Shown: piece by piece, positions 1-8,706 of the stretch
Layout: every line of letters starts with the position of its first letter
Numbering within the stretch: the first letter of the stretch is position 1
Virus record (IMG/VR): IMGVR_UViG_3300045941_000062
Location: 1-36,333 of that record
DNA length: 36,333 nucleotides
Reading direction: 5' to 3' (one strand)
From: a virus
Program-made: the position numbers and the translations under genes
Notes under the pieces: generated by a model
Seen by the model: the letters and a program-made list of their open reading frames with translations, nothing else
Databases searched by the model: none
Told to the model about the DNA's origin: nothing

Positions 1-2
1 AG

Positions 3-1583
3 GAGCGGGAGTGGCGTCGTTGCGCCCCGGACTGGAAGAAATCCACGATCCAGCAGAAGCTGGATGCGTTCACCTACTTCTGCTCGAAGTACTGGTGGAT
101 CCGCCACCCCGAGCGAGGGCGGATCCGCTTCGATCTGTTCGATGCCCAGGTCGAGTCGGTGGACATGTGGTTGCGCGATCGCTACTCGATCTTGTTGAAG
201 GCCCGCCAGATCGGATTCTCGACCCTCGTGTCGACGTACTGCTTCTGGCTGACGTTCTTCTACGGGGATCGAGTCATCATCATGCTGTCCAAGACCGAGC
301 GCGATGCCGTGAAGCTGTTGGAGAAGGCCAAGTACGGAGCTCGGTTCCTGCCGGACTGGATGAAGTTCCGTGGTCCGGTCATGTCGATCAACCAGACCAA
401 GATGGCCTTCTCCAACGAGTCGTACCTGGAATCGTTGCCATCGGCATCAGACCCCGCTCGGGGCGAGACCGTTCATCTCGTCGTGGTGGACGAGTTGGGT
501 CTGTTGCCGAATAGCGAGGAGGCATGGGCAGCGATCGAGCCCATTGCCGACGTTGGTGGCCGGGTGATCATGCTCGGCACCGCCCATGGCGAGGGCAACC
601 TGTTCCACAAGCTGTGGGTGGGTAGCCAGACCAAGACCAACCAGTTCAAGGGACTGTTCCATCCGTGGTGGGCGGGCGACCGCGATCAGGACTGGTACGA
701 CGACAAAGTTCGCAACCTGCCCGACTGGCAGGTCGCTCAGGAGTACCCCTCCGATCCCGATGAGGCGTTCCTGCGTTCGGGTCACCCGGTGTTCAACATC
801 GACGCTCTGCTGGCGCTGGAATCGATGACCCCGCGGTCAGGGTTCCTGACCAACGACAACGGGCTGTTCACCTTCGATGACCGAGGTGGGCCGCTCAAGG
901 TGTGGGAGGAGCCCGATTCCTCGATGCGCTACGTCATCGGGGCCGACGTGGCCGAGGGCCTCGAGCACGGGGACTTCTCAGTGGCTCAGGTCATCGAGGC
1001 CAAGACTCGCCGGGTCGTCGCCTGCTACTGCGCCCGGATCGATCCCGACCTGTTCGGCAGCGACATCCTGTTCAACCTGGGTAAGTGGTACAACCAGGCT
1101 CTGATCGGGGTCGAGTCCAACAACCACGGACTCACTACCAACAAGGCCCTCCACCGGGTCTATTACCAGCCGCTGTACAAGCAGCGGCAGATCAACCGCG
1201 TAGGTGGCAATCCACCTACGGATGTCCTCGGGTGGCGTACTACTTCCATCACCAAGCCCGTCTGCATAGACGAGTTGAACCGGGAGCTTCGGGACGGGGG
1301 GCTTGCGGTCTACGACTCCGACACTATTACCGAGCTCCGCCAGTTCGTCCGGGAGGGCGACGGCAAGATGCACGGCTCACCGTTCGATGACCGGGTGATG
1401 GCGCTGGCGATCGCCGCCCAGATGTTGAAGTACGTGTTCTTGCGCGAGTACCAGCCGCTGAAGGAGCCGCCGCCGGGCACCTTCGGATGGTTCGAGAAGA
1501 TGATGTTCGGCGAGATGGCCAAGGACCTGACCAAGACCAAGCAACGCGCCCCGATCGGGGCGCACTTCACCAGGAGTAGATGA
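3..1583 (+). CDS. terL: Terminase large subunit (5' partial)
   Basis: This is the ATP-driven DNA-packaging motor and headful nuclease that docks on the portal. The frame is open to the left window edge, so the N-terminus is missing; 526 residues are visible. The ATPase domain shows a deviant Walker A, KARQIGFST (about residues 66-74 of the visible part), whose lysine sits ahead of the RQxG core, and a Walker B ending VVVDE (about 159-164). The C-terminal RNase H-like nuclease domain is suggested by an acidic strand, IGADVAEG (near nt 932), then GVESNNHG (near nt 1108) and DDRVMALA (near nt 1387). A GTG at 159 could be read as a start, but the upstream segment (FCSKYWWIRHP and RFDLFDAQVESV) is normal terminase sequence, so the gene begins outside the window. 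It overlaps the next gene by one base. The small subunit is not in the window. Confidence 0.95.
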   Translation, partial: EREWRRCAPDWKKSTIQQKLDAFTYFCSKYWWIRHPERGRIRFDLFDAQVESVDMWLRDRYSILLKARQIGFSTLVSTYCFWLTFFYGDRVIIMLSKTERDAVKLLEKAKYGARFLPDWMKFRGPVMSINQTKMAFSNESYLESLPSASDPARGETVHLVVVDELGLLPNSEEAWAAIEPIADVGGRVIMLGTAHGEGNLFHKLWVGSQTKTNQFKGLFHPWWAGDRDQDWYDDKVRNLPDWQVAQEYPSDPDEAFLRSGHPVFNIDALLALESMTPRSGFLTNDNGLFTFDDRGGPLKVWEEPDSSMRYVIGADVAEGLEHGDFSVAQVIEAKTRRVVACYCARIDPDLFGSDILFNLGKWYNQALIGVESNNHGLTTNKALHRVYYQPLYKQRQINRVGGNPPTDVLGWRTTSITKPVCIDELNRELRDGGLAVYDSDTITELRQFVREGDGKMHGSPFDDRVMALAIAAQMLKYVFLREYQPLKEPPPGTFGWFEKMMFGEMAKDLTKTKQRAPIGAHFTRSR

Positions 1584-1885
1584 TGGCAGTAGCCCGGATG
1601 CACAAGCAGCGGACCGTGCTGCGCGAGAACATGCGCTGGGATCGCCAGCGCCCGATCACCCGCGGGGGTGCCCCCGTTGAGGTGGTCCCGGCGACGGGGG
1701 CCATCGCTGGTACTCCGGGGACTTGGACGCCGCCAGGATCGACGCCGCCCGCAACGAATCAGGACCTTGGCGGGATCACCGCTACGCCGACCACGCCCTG
1801 GACGGTTGGTCAGAACGTGGTCTGCGGGGATGCTTCGACGGCCCACTGGAATGGATCGGCGTGGGCGGCGGGAGCCGCCACGTGA
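1583..1885 (+). CDS. Small virion-type protein, 100 aa
   Basis: Hypothetical protein between terminase and portal. AGGAG at 1572-1576 lies 6 nt before the ATG at 1583 but only 3 nt before an in-frame ATG at 1580, so 1583 is preferred (product 100 aa). The N-terminal 35 residues are basic and the middle is Gly/Pro/Thr-rich. The C-terminal segment contains ATPTTPWTVGQ and AHWNGSAWAAG, a Trp-Gly-Asn pattern I associate with short surface or decoration proteins of actinobacteriophages. That association is from memory of similar sequences, not a domain match. Its place in the packaging/head block supports a virion role. It overlaps the next gene through GTGA. Confidence 0.7.
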   Translation: MAVARMHKQRTVLRENMRWDRQRPITRGGAPVEVVPATGAIAGTPGTWTPPGSTPPATNQDLGGITATPTTPWTVGQNVVCGDASTAHWNGSAWAAGAAT

Positions 1886-2097
1886 TCTGTACGTCGTGCT
1901 GCCTGAAAGATGCTGAACCCGGCAGCGATGAATGTTTCCGCTGCCGGGTCCAGACCGTGGGGTTCCAATTCCGCGGTGGCGGTGGATATACCCGCCAGAT
2001 GTTCCACGAACACACCATCGAGTCCCGGCGCGCCGAGATTCTCGGTGACCGCGTACTCGGCGTGGATGCCGTCCCCTCCTCCGAATTCGGGTGGTGA
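1882..2097 (+). CDS. Small zinc-ribbon protein, 71 aa
   Basis: Starts with GTG inside the stop codon of the preceding gene (GTGA overlap) and ends 3 nt before the portal ATG, so it is probably translated by coupling. A CTSCC motif near the N-terminus and DECFRCR about 13 residues later form a CxxC...CxxC knuckle expected to bind one zinc ion. The rest is Gly/Arg-rich and then a short charged segment (residues about 40-71). Small Zn-ribbon proteins next to portal genes occur in actinophages, but their role is unknown. A longer reading of the same frame from further upstream would overlap the preceding gene completely and is not favoured. Confidence 0.7.
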   Translation: MICTSCCLKDAEPGSDECFRCRVQTVGFQFRGGGGYTRQMFHEHTIESRRAEILGDRVLGVDAVPSSEFGW

Positions 2098-2100
2098 TCC

Positions 2101-4014
2101 ATGAAGCAGGCCGACCTGTTGAAGTTCATGCGCTCGGAGGTGGACCGCTCCAAACGGTGGCGGGACAACGAGGATATGGACGATCTGTGGAAGCGGATGA
2201 TCGACCTGTACCGGGGCAAGCACTACGAGGGGTCGTCGGGTAGCGACCGCTTGGTGGTCAACATGATGTTCGCCACCAAGAACATCATCGCCCCGGCGGT
2301 GGCGATCAACAATCCACGCTTCGTCATCAACGCTCGCAAGCCCGAGAACGCTCCGATGGCGGTGATCGTGGAGGAAGTCTTGAACTATCTCTGGCGCTGC
2401 CACCACTACCAGGACGAGATCCGTCTGGCCGTGGACGACTGGATCGTGGCCGGGCACGGCTGGATCAAGACCGGCTACAAGTTCAACAAGGAACCGGTGG
2501 CCAAGAAGGTTCCTGACTCTGACATCGAGAACTCCGAGAACCCCGTCGATGGGGCGACCACCGAGGAGGGAATCGATGACCGGGCCCCGGTGCCAGGCAA
2601 CGTCGAGACCGAGATGGTCATCACCGACGATCGTCCGTTCCTCGAACGGATCTCGATCTTCGACATGTTCGTGGACCCCGATGCCCGACACATGAAGGAG
2701 ATCCGCTGGATCGCTCAGCGCACCTGGCGAGCGCTGCAGGACGTGCGGGTGGACGAGCGCTACGACACCAAGGCCCGCAAGGCAGCATCGGCGACGAGTT
2801 GGTCGCGCTGGGACTCGGCCGATGCTGATGGCCGGGACAGCGACACCATGCCCGATCAGGGGGCGGTGAGCTACTGCGAGGTGATCGAGTTCTACGACGT
2901 ACGCCGCAAGATCGTCGCCACCTTCGCGATGAACGGGGACAACTCCGAAGATGGCAGCAACGTCAAACAAGGTGGGTTCCTGATCCGCCCGGATGAGATG
3001 CCCTACGCCTTCGGGCACCCGTTCTTGATGCTGCGCAACTACGAGGTGCCGGACAACTTCTACCCGATGGGCGAGCTCGAGTCGATCGAGTCACTTCAAC
3101 TCGAGCTCAACGAGACCCGTACCCAGATGATCAACCACCGCAAGCGCTTTGCCCGCAAGTGGGTCTACTCCCGAGACATGTTCGATGAGGATGGGGTGCG
3201 GGCATTGGAGTCCGACGTCGACAACACGATGATCCCGATCCTGGGGGACGCCAACCCGTCCAACTACATCGCCCCGCTGCCCTCGATCGGGACGCCGCCG
3301 GACTTCTACAACCAGTCCGAGACGATCACCAATGACATCAATACCGTCGCCGGGGTCAGCGATTACATGCAGGGGGCGGCATCGCAGTCGATCAACCGTT
3401 CGGCCACCGAGGCGGCGATGATCCAGGACGCGGCCAATGCTCGCAGCCGGGACAAGCTGACCAAGATCGAGTCGTTCCTCGCCGATGCGGGCGAGCGGAT
3501 CATCCTGCTGATGCAGCAGTACCTCACCGGGGACCACGTGGCCCGGATCACTTCGGTCGCTGGGCGGGCGTGGGTCAACTACGACGCCGACTACTTGCAG
3601 GGCTCCTACGACTTCGAAGTCGAAGGCGGCTCCACCGAACCGCTGAACGAGACCTTCCGTCGCCAGTCCGCGCTGCAACTGGTGGATGCCATGGCGCCCT
3701 TCGTCGGGGCTGGTGTCGTGAACCCACTTGGGTTGGCACGGTACGTGTTGCAGTACGGCTTCAACATCAAGGATCCCTCCCAGCTGCTCAACGGTCCAGT
3801 GGAACAGCAGATGCAGCAGGCGGGTGTGCCGCCAGAAGAAGCGGTTCCCGGCGAGGAGTCGATGCTGCCGCCGGGCGCGCCGTCATCGATGGCCGAGCTC
3901 GGTTCTCCCGAACCGGTTCCTGCCGAGTTCGGTGGCGGACCCCCGATCGAACAGATGCCCATGGGCGGGCCTCAGATTCCACCGGAGTTGATGGCCCAGA
4001 TGGCTGGTCCATAG
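2101..4014 (+). CDS. Portal protein
   Basis: 637-aa protein expected to form the dodecameric portal at the capsid vertex through which DNA is packaged and ejected. It starts at ATG 2101, 3 nt after the upstream stop. The N-terminal region (DLWKRMIDLYRGKHY, VVNMMFATKNIIAPAVAINNP, LAVDDWIVAGHGWIKTGYKF) is typical of podovirus-style portals: helical wing segments, then a conserved 'G.gw.k.gy' strand. Residues about 400-520 (near nt 3300-3660) contain the stem/clip helices with the TEAAM...ANARSRDKLTKIE pattern. The C-terminal 70 residues are rich in Pro, Met, Gly and Glu and look disordered. Size (about 600-700 aa) and position between terminase and scaffold fit the call. Confidence 0.92.
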   Translation: MKQADLLKFMRSEVDRSKRWRDNEDMDDLWKRMIDLYRGKHYEGSSGSDRLVVNMMFATKNIIAPAVAINNPRFVINARKPENAPMAVIVEEVLNYLWRCHHYQDEIRLAVDDWIVAGHGWIKTGYKFNKEPVAKKVPDSDIENSENPVDGATTEEGIDDRAPVPGNVETEMVITDDRPFLERISIFDMFVDPDARHMKEIRWIAQRTWRALQDVRVDERYDTKARKAASATSWSRWDSADADGRDSDTMPDQGAVSYCEVIEFYDVRRKIVATFAMNGDNSEDGSNVKQGGFLIRPDEMPYAFGHPFLMLRNYEVPDNFYPMGELESIESLQLELNETRTQMINHRKRFARKWVYSRDMFDEDGVRALESDVDNTMIPILGDANPSNYIAPLPSIGTPPDFYNQSETITNDINTVAGVSDYMQGAASQSINRSATEAAMIQDAANARSRDKLTKIESFLADAGERIILLMQQYLTGDHVARITSVAGRAWVNYDADYLQGSYDFEVEGGSTEPLNETFRRQSALQLVDAMAPFVGAGVVNPLGLARYVLQYGFNIKDPSQLLNGPVEQQMQQAGVPPEEAVPGEESMLPPGAPSSMAELGSPEPVPAEFGGGPPIEQMPMGGPQIPPELMAQMAGP

Positions 4015-4030
4015 CCAGCTTGACCAGGGG

Positions 4031-4039
4031 TGGTACAAA
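4031..4039 (+). promoter_or_regulatory. Possible extended -10 promoter before scaffold/capsid
   Basis: The 61-nt gap between portal and scaffold is the widest gap in the left arm and contains TGGTACAAAT, resembling an extended -10 element (TGn plus TACAAA). A TTGACC at 4020-4025 lies too close to act as its -35. This is a weak suggestion that the scaffold and capsid genes have an extra promoter. Confidence 0.2.
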
Positions 4040-4075
4040 TAGGCCAGGCACTCGAGCAACCGAAAGGACTCATAC

Positions 4076-4984
4076 GTGTCGGACTACAACCCCTTTACGG
4101 ACGAAGGGGACACTGGTCCTGTCGATAGCGGTCCCGAACCAGGGGTAGCCGAGGGAGACGGACAACCCACCGAACCCGCACCCGAGGAGGTATACGAACC
4201 TCGGGACTACCTGGACCTCGATGAAGTCGGAAACCGATACGTCTCCGTCAAAGTTGATGGCCAGGTGGAGGAAGTGCCCCTCCGTGAGGCACTTCAGGGA
4301 TACAGCCGCACGGCCGACTACACCCGGAAGACCCAGGAAGTAGCGGAGAAGGCCAAGCAGGCCGAGTACGCCCTCGCCGTCCAGCGAGCATTGCAAGCTC
4401 AGCCCGAGGAGACACTCCGTCTCCTCGGCCGTCAGTACGGCGTCAACTTCGAGTCGCAATCGCCACCGCCAGCACCCCCGTCATATCCGGGGAGCCGGTG
4501 GGAGCAGCCGTCCTACGACGATGGCGGCTACGACGAAGACGATCCCTATGCCGATCCCGTTCAGAAACGCCTCAACGCCCAAGATCGAATGCTGAGTCAG
4601 ATCCAGCAGCAGATGGAGGAGCGGGAGGCGAACGAGACCTTGCGTGCGGCTGTCGGTGGGCTCCAAAGGAAGTACCAGCTGGATGAGACCACCGTCCAAG
4701 AAGTCGTATCGACCGCCCTGCAAGCCGGAATGGGACCAGGCGCGTTCGAGATGATCTACAAGAACATCGCATTCGACCGAGCTCAGCGGGCTCGAGAACT
4801 GGCGATGCAACAGCGGACCGAATCCGACGCCGCTCGCCAGGCGGCTAAGGCTCGTGGTCAACAGCTAGTGGGGTATGGGGGATCAGCCGCTGCGGCTGGT
4901 GGCCCACCTCCGGTGCCTCCCGAGGGACAGCCCATTTCCCTCACGGAGGCTTTCGAAGCGGCCTGGGACCAACACACCAGGTAG
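4076..4984 (+). CDS. Capsid scaffolding protein
   Basis: 302-aa protein starting at GTG 4076, with an AAAGGA ribosome site at 4062-4067. The call rests on composition and position: a very acidic, Gly/Pro-rich N-terminus (residues 1-55), a short globular patch (VKVDGQVEEVPLREALQGYS) and long charged helices with coiled-coil character (about 85-125 and 160-210), directly between portal and major capsid protein. The fold is the usual one for internal scaffolds that guide procapsid assembly and then leave. The segment YVSVKVDGQVEEVPLREAL...YSRTADYTRKTQE resembles a motif common in phage scaffold proteins. No protease signature is visible, so scaffold removal by an internal protease is not supported. 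Confidence 0.85.
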   Translation: MSDYNPFTDEGDTGPVDSGPEPGVAEGDGQPTEPAPEEVYEPRDYLDLDEVGNRYVSVKVDGQVEEVPLREALQGYSRTADYTRKTQEVAEKAKQAEYALAVQRALQAQPEETLRLLGRQYGVNFESQSPPPAPPSYPGSRWEQPSYDDGGYDEDDPYADPVQKRLNAQDRMLSQIQQQMEEREANETLRAAVGGLQRKYQLDETTVQEVVSTALQAGMGPGAFEMIYKNIAFDRAQRARELAMQQRTESDAARQAAKARGQQLVGYGGSAAAAGGPPPVPPEGQPISLTEAFEAAWDQHTR

Positions 4985-5016
4985 TTCGGGCCTCCGTCTC
5001 CTAACAAGGACGGCCC

Positions 5017-6036
5017 GTGGCAGGTAACCCACAGCACATCCCGGTCAACTGGGACGACATCTTGTCGACCACGATGCACAACTACCGCAAGACGTTGACC
5101 GACAACATCTTCAACGGCCGACCGCTGTTGAACTACTTCATGTCCAAAGGGCGAGTGCGCACCATCGATGGTGGTGTCAGCATTGTCGAGCCCGTGATCT
5201 TCGCCGAGGGTGAGGCGGGCAGCTACTCCGAGTGGCAGCAGCTGACCATCACTCCCCAAGAGGGCATCTCGTCGGCGCAGTACCCATGGCGTCAGGTGTA
5301 CGCCACGATCGCCATCTCCGGTTTGGAGGAGGCCCAGAACAATGGCAAGGCCCAGGCGATCAACCTCTTGGAGGCCAAGGTCATGCAGGCGGAGGAGACC
5401 CTCCGCAATCGGATGTCCAAGCAGCTGTACGGCACGCTCGCCGCGCCGGACCCGAACAAGGATTTCCTCTCCCTCGATGCGGTGATCGATGACACCGCTC
5501 CGGTGGGTGGCATCGATCCAGCTGTGGCGGGCAACGGATGGTGGGCGTCGTTCGTGGCTGACGTCGGAGCGGTGGATGCGACCGGCCTCGAGGCCGCGCT
5601 GTCCAACGCCTACCACGTCTCGTCGGACTCCGGGTCGGATCGCATCGATGCGATGTTCACCGGCCAGGGCGTGTACGAGTTCTACGAGTCCACGCTCACC
5701 CCGCAGGTCCGCTACACCGACACCAAGACGGCGAACCTCGGCTTCATGAACCTGCTGTTCAAGCAGACGCCGATCTACTGGGACTTCGACTGCCCGGTGG
5801 GAGTGGTCTACGGGATCAACTCCAAGTACGTCGGACTGGTCATCCACTCCCAGCGGAACTTCGCCCAGACCCCGTTCTCCAAGGGTCTGTCGGGGAACAT
5901 GGCGTCGGCCAACGCGACGACCGGCGTGGCATCCAGCGTCGATGCCCGGTACAGCTTCATCACCACCTACGGAAACCTCACCACCCGGCAGCGGCGTCGG
6001 CTGTTCAAGCTCACGAACGTGTCGGCGGCTCCGTAG
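5017..6036 (+). CDS. Major capsid protein (HK97-fold type)
   Basis: 339-aa protein expected to build the icosahedral shell. It starts at GTG 5017, with AAGGA about 8 nt upstream. Features consistent with an HK97-fold coat protein lacking a long delta domain are an N-terminal helix (YRKTLTDNIFNGRPLLNYF), a glycine-rich turn (IDGGVSIVEPVIF), the QEGISSAQYPWRQVYATIAISG strand region of the E-loop/P-domain, and a long spine helix (AQAINLLEAKVMQAEETLRNRM). The C-terminal part (DFDCPVGVVYGINSKYVGLVIH) resembles the A-domain end. Position after scaffold and before the adaptor supports the call. The gene is followed by palindrome copy 1, which merges with the ribosome site of the next gene. Confidence 0.93.
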   Translation: MAGNPQHIPVNWDDILSTTMHNYRKTLTDNIFNGRPLLNYFMSKGRVRTIDGGVSIVEPVIFAEGEAGSYSEWQQLTITPQEGISSAQYPWRQVYATIAISGLEEAQNNGKAQAINLLEAKVMQAEETLRNRMSKQLYGTLAAPDPNKDFLSLDAVIDDTAPVGGIDPAVAGNGWWASFVADVGAVDATGLEAALSNAYHVSSDSGSDRIDAMFTGQGVYEFYESTLTPQVRYTDTKTANLGFMNLLFKQTPIYWDFDCPVGVVYGINSKYVGLVIHSQRNFAQTPFSKGLSGNMASANATTGVASSVDARYSFITTYGNLTTRQRRRLFKLTNVSAAP

Positions 6037-6041
6037 GAATC

Positions 6042-6057
6042 GTTTCAGCGCTGAAAG
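6042..6057. repeat. 18-bp palindrome family, copy 1 (fused to SD)
   Basis: GTTTCAGCGCTGAAAG lies in the 29-nt gap between capsid gene and next ORF. Its right arm is altered from AAAC to AAAGGA, so the palindrome runs straight into the Shine-Dalgarno sequence of the gene at 6066. It is one of only two copies in the left arm. Confidence 0.85.
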
Positions 6058-6065
6058 GACTCGTC

Positions 6066-6338
6066 ATGAGCGACGTTGGCCCGTACGGGTTCACCGACCG
6101 CGCCAGCGATCAGGGCGTGACGGCCAATCAGATGGTTGGGGAGAGGGCCGGGTCGACAACGGCAAACGCGACATCGCCGACGTCGACACCGGCCTTCCTC
6201 TCCACCGCTCCGTACAACCCGCGGTACGGCAAGGAGGACCGCAAGTTCATGTGCCGGGGGAAGAACAACACCTGCCGGGCTTACCGAGTGCGGGGCACGG
6301 AGTGGTGCGTCTTCCATCGACCCGCGGAGGATGAGTGA
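6066..6338 (+). CDS. Small Cys/His putative zinc-binding protein, 90 aa
   Basis: Starts at ATG 6066 behind AAAGGA, which belongs to palindrome copy 1. The first 50 residues are Ser/Thr/Ala-rich and look flexible. The C-terminal 30 residues contain C-x6-C (MCRGKNNTCRAY) followed by TEWCVFHR, which would supply three cysteines and a histidine for a small zinc knuckle. It sits between the major capsid protein and the head-tail adaptor, where podoviruses often encode a decoration or head-completion protein, but no family is recognised. The stop overlaps the start of the next gene. Confidence 0.7.
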   Translation: MSDVGPYGFTDRASDQGVTANQMVGERAGSTTANATSPTSTPAFLSTAPYNPRYGKEDRKFMCRGKNNTCRAYRVRGTEWCVFHRPAEDE

Positions 6339-7018
6339 ACCTTCAGAACCTCCGCGACTACATCCGCGTCCAGCTGGACATGGACGAGGAGGAGCTCCCC
6401 AATGCCCTGTTGGACTCCTACCTCCACGAGGCCTACCTGCGCACGATGTCGATGGAGCGGCGGTGGCCATTCTTCGAGACCTACTTCGAGGTGGCCAACA
6501 CCCCTGATGCCGACCTAGTGGCTCTGCCCGCGGAGTGTGACGAGAACCAGATCATCAGCCTGATCAAGCTGCCCGAGAACATCCGGCTGATCCAGATCGC
6601 TCCCGAGATGGGCGATGATCGCTTCACCGGAACCGATGCCACCTCGAATGCTCCCGTCTACTACTCGATCTGGGGCAATGCCATCAGCCTGTGGCCCCGG
6701 CCCTACCCCGACGTGACGACGAACTTCCGTATTCGCGGGTACCGCAAACCGACCAACTGGGTCGCCCAGGGATCGAGCGCCGAAGTGGATGCTGACCCTC
6801 GGCTGCACATCCTGCTGGCCCACTACGCCATCGCTCTGTGCTACGCCCAGCAGGAAGATGAAGTTCTCGAAGACGTCTACATGAAGCGGTGGCAGGCCTC
6901 CTTCGCTGCCGCTCGCTCGGCTATCTGTGGGCCGCGCCATCACCGTCCCCTTGTCCTCAACGGGGGGCTGATGGTGGGGACCGTTGCACCCGATCTCGCC
7001 TGGAACCTGCCGACCTGA
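6335..7018 (+). CDS. Head-tail adaptor / tail tubular A-like protein
   Basis: 227-aa protein starting at GTG 6335 inside the stop region of the preceding gene. It begins NLQNLRDYIRVQLDMDEEELPNALLDSYLHEAY, a helix bundle like the N-terminus of podovirus adaptors, and later has IRGYRKPTNW and HILLAHYAIALCYAQQEDEVLEDVYMKRW. The pattern (two-helix start, a beta-rich middle with YSIWGNAISLWPRP, a C-terminal helical pair) is that of gp4/gp11-type adaptors (P22, T7) that form a ring under the portal. The call depends on size, pattern and position between capsid and nozzle-like protein; a general 'head completion protein' is the alternative. Confidence 0.75.
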   Translation: MNLQNLRDYIRVQLDMDEEELPNALLDSYLHEAYLRTMSMERRWPFFETYFEVANTPDADLVALPAECDENQIISLIKLPENIRLIQIAPEMGDDRFTGTDATSNAPVYYSIWGNAISLWPRPYPDVTTNFRIRGYRKPTNWVAQGSSAEVDADPRLHILLAHYAIALCYAQQEDEVLEDVYMKRWQASFAAARSAICGPRHHRPLVLNGGLMVGTVAPDLAWNLPT

Positions 7019-8706
7019 TGCCGAACCGTCTCGAGCCCGTCAACTTGGTGGACTTCACAGGCGGCCTCAATCTTCGTTCCAACCAGTTCCAGCTGACTCC
7101 CAACGAGTCACCGGAGATGGTCAACATCAACATCGATCCTCTCGGTGGCTTCTATACCCGCCTGGGCTGGGAACGGTGGAACGAGGACGACATCGTTGAC
7201 GTCGAGACGGTGGAGTGGGATCCCCGCCGGGCGTTTCTCCATCAACTCTCGGACGGATCTGACGTGGTGTACGTGGCGGCGAGCGGCGGCATCTACTGGG
7301 CCCGAGAGGACGCGGTGTTTGCGGGCCCACTGCCCCCGGTCGCTGAAGCCGATCCCCACATGGCCGACTTCGCTGCCTGGGGCGATGACTTGTACGTCAG
7401 CGTCGGCCATACCCAGCCGATGTGGCGTCGGACCGGGGTCGGCACGATGACGTCGCTGACACCGGGTGGCTCGGCGACGTGGAACGACGAGTACACCGCA
7501 CCCGCTGGGACAGTCGGCCCCCAGGCCGAAGTGAACGAGCCCCATGGGGGCTACCTGTTTGCCGCCAACACCCAAGAGGATGGGCTCTGGCATCCCAACC
7601 GGGTGCGCTGGTCGCATCCCAACCGCCCCGATAACTGGGCCTCGACCGACTACATCGATATTGGTACCGGGGGGTCACAGATCACCGGGATGATGAGCTA
7701 CGAGGATCACCTGCTGATCTTCAAGAACGACTCGATGTGGGCGTTGTATGGCTACGACCTGGATTCGTGGCAGTTGGTTCAGAAGTCATCCACCATCGGG
7801 GCCGTTTCGCCCCAGGGGATCACCCGCAACGAGGCCACGGTGTTCTTCTTCTCGGCGTCAGACCGTGGGGGGATCTACGCCTACGGCGGTGAACGTTCTC
7901 AGGAGATCAGCATCCAGCTGCGGCGCGCCTTCTTCGAGATCCTTCATCCCGACTTGGTGTGGGTCGGGTGGATCGGCCGCAAGCTCTACGTCACCCTGCC
8001 GTGGAACTACGCGGGTCCGACCGCCAACAACTACGGCGTGTTCGTCTTCGATCCCTCGGTGGGCGATGGGGCCTGGACATTCTTCCACTCCACGCATGGG
8101 AGCATCGGGCCGATCGTGGCCCACTCCAACGTGGACAGCCAGCCCTATCCGTTGGCGGTGGTCCGCGAGACCGATACCGCTTGCGTGGTCCAGTTGATGA
8201 AGATCAACGATGCCTACGACAAGATCCACCAGGAACACTCGCTGGGGACGAGCACCGGGGGCTACCTGGTCACCGATACCGATGCCGAGATCTTGCTCAC
8301 GGGTGAGATCAACCACGAGCCCTTCGACACCGTGTACCGCACTCCGTGGATCACCGCCGAATGGCCCACTCGCAAGAAGTCCTGGCGACGGCCCGACTTC
8401 GTGTGCCGCGAGACGGGCTTCACTCATCAGCTGGCGGTGCGGTCGTATCGGGATTACGAGGAGACCCAGCCCAAGCGGCAGTACAGCCTGCAGGTTCCCT
8501 CGACTGGGGCTGAGGCTCGCTGGGGTGCGTTCACCTGGGGTGACGGCACGATTTGGGGTGCGGGGAAGTCGGGGGCATCGATCCGGCGGGGTTCGAGCTT
8601 CGGAATGTGTCGGGCGTTGCAGCTGCGGGTGGCTGGCGCGACCCCGCTGCACAAGTGGGGGGTCGACGCCATCATCTTGAAGATCGTGCTCAGGAGGTTC
8701 CGCTGA
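7018..8706 (+). CDS. Tail nozzle / DNA-stabilisation protein
   Basis: 562-aa protein with ATG at 7018 overlapping the previous stop (TGATG), chosen over an upstream in-frame start that would sit inside the adaptor gene. The opening VDFTGGLNLRSNQFQLTPNE and NINIDPLGGFYTRLGWERW match the 'GGlN...l.pne.p...N...d..G....r.Gw' signature of podovirus stabilisation and nozzle proteins (P22 gp10 or T7 gp12 type). Repeated beta segments with aromatic and Gly turns (VYVAASGGIYWA, DDLYVSVGHTQPMWRR, HLLIFKNDSMWALYGYD, KLYVTLPWNYAGP) suggest a beta-propeller. It likely closes the tail and holds DNA before ejection. Confidence 0.78.
   Translation: MPNRLEPVNLVDFTGGLNLRSNQFQLTPNESPEMVNINIDPLGGFYTRLGWERWNEDDIVDVETVEWDPRRAFLHQLSDGSDVVYVAASGGIYWAREDAVFAGPLPPVAEADPHMADFAAWGDDLYVSVGHTQPMWRRTGVGTMTSLTPGGSATWNDEYTAPAGTVGPQAEVNEPHGGYLFAANTQEDGLWHPNRVRWSHPNRPDNWASTDYIDIGTGGSQITGMMSYEDHLLIFKNDSMWALYGYDLDSWQLVQKSSTIGAVSPQGITRNEATVFFFSASDRGGIYAYGGERSQEISIQLRRAFFEILHPDLVWVGWIGRKLYVTLPWNYAGPTANNYGVFVFDPSVGDGAWTFFHSTHGSIGPIVAHSNVDSQPYPLAVVRETDTACVVQLMKINDAYDKIHQEHSLGTSTGGYLVTDTDAEILLTGEINHEPFDTVYRTPWITAEWPTRKKSWRRPDFVCRETGFTHQLAVRSYRDYEETQPKRQYSLQVPSTGAEARWGAFTWGDGTIWGAGKSGASIRRGSSFGMCRALQLRVAGATPLHKWGVDAIILKIVLRRFR

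Noticed and set aside
1810-3018. 402-aa - strand frame over the portal
   Set aside because: Antisense shadow of the portal and zinc-ribbon genes without any recognisable domain.
4020-4042. Sigma-70 promoter with TTGACC as -35
   Set aside because: The base stretch 17 nt downstream (GCCAGG) is not a -10 element; only a weak extended -10 candidate closer in remains.
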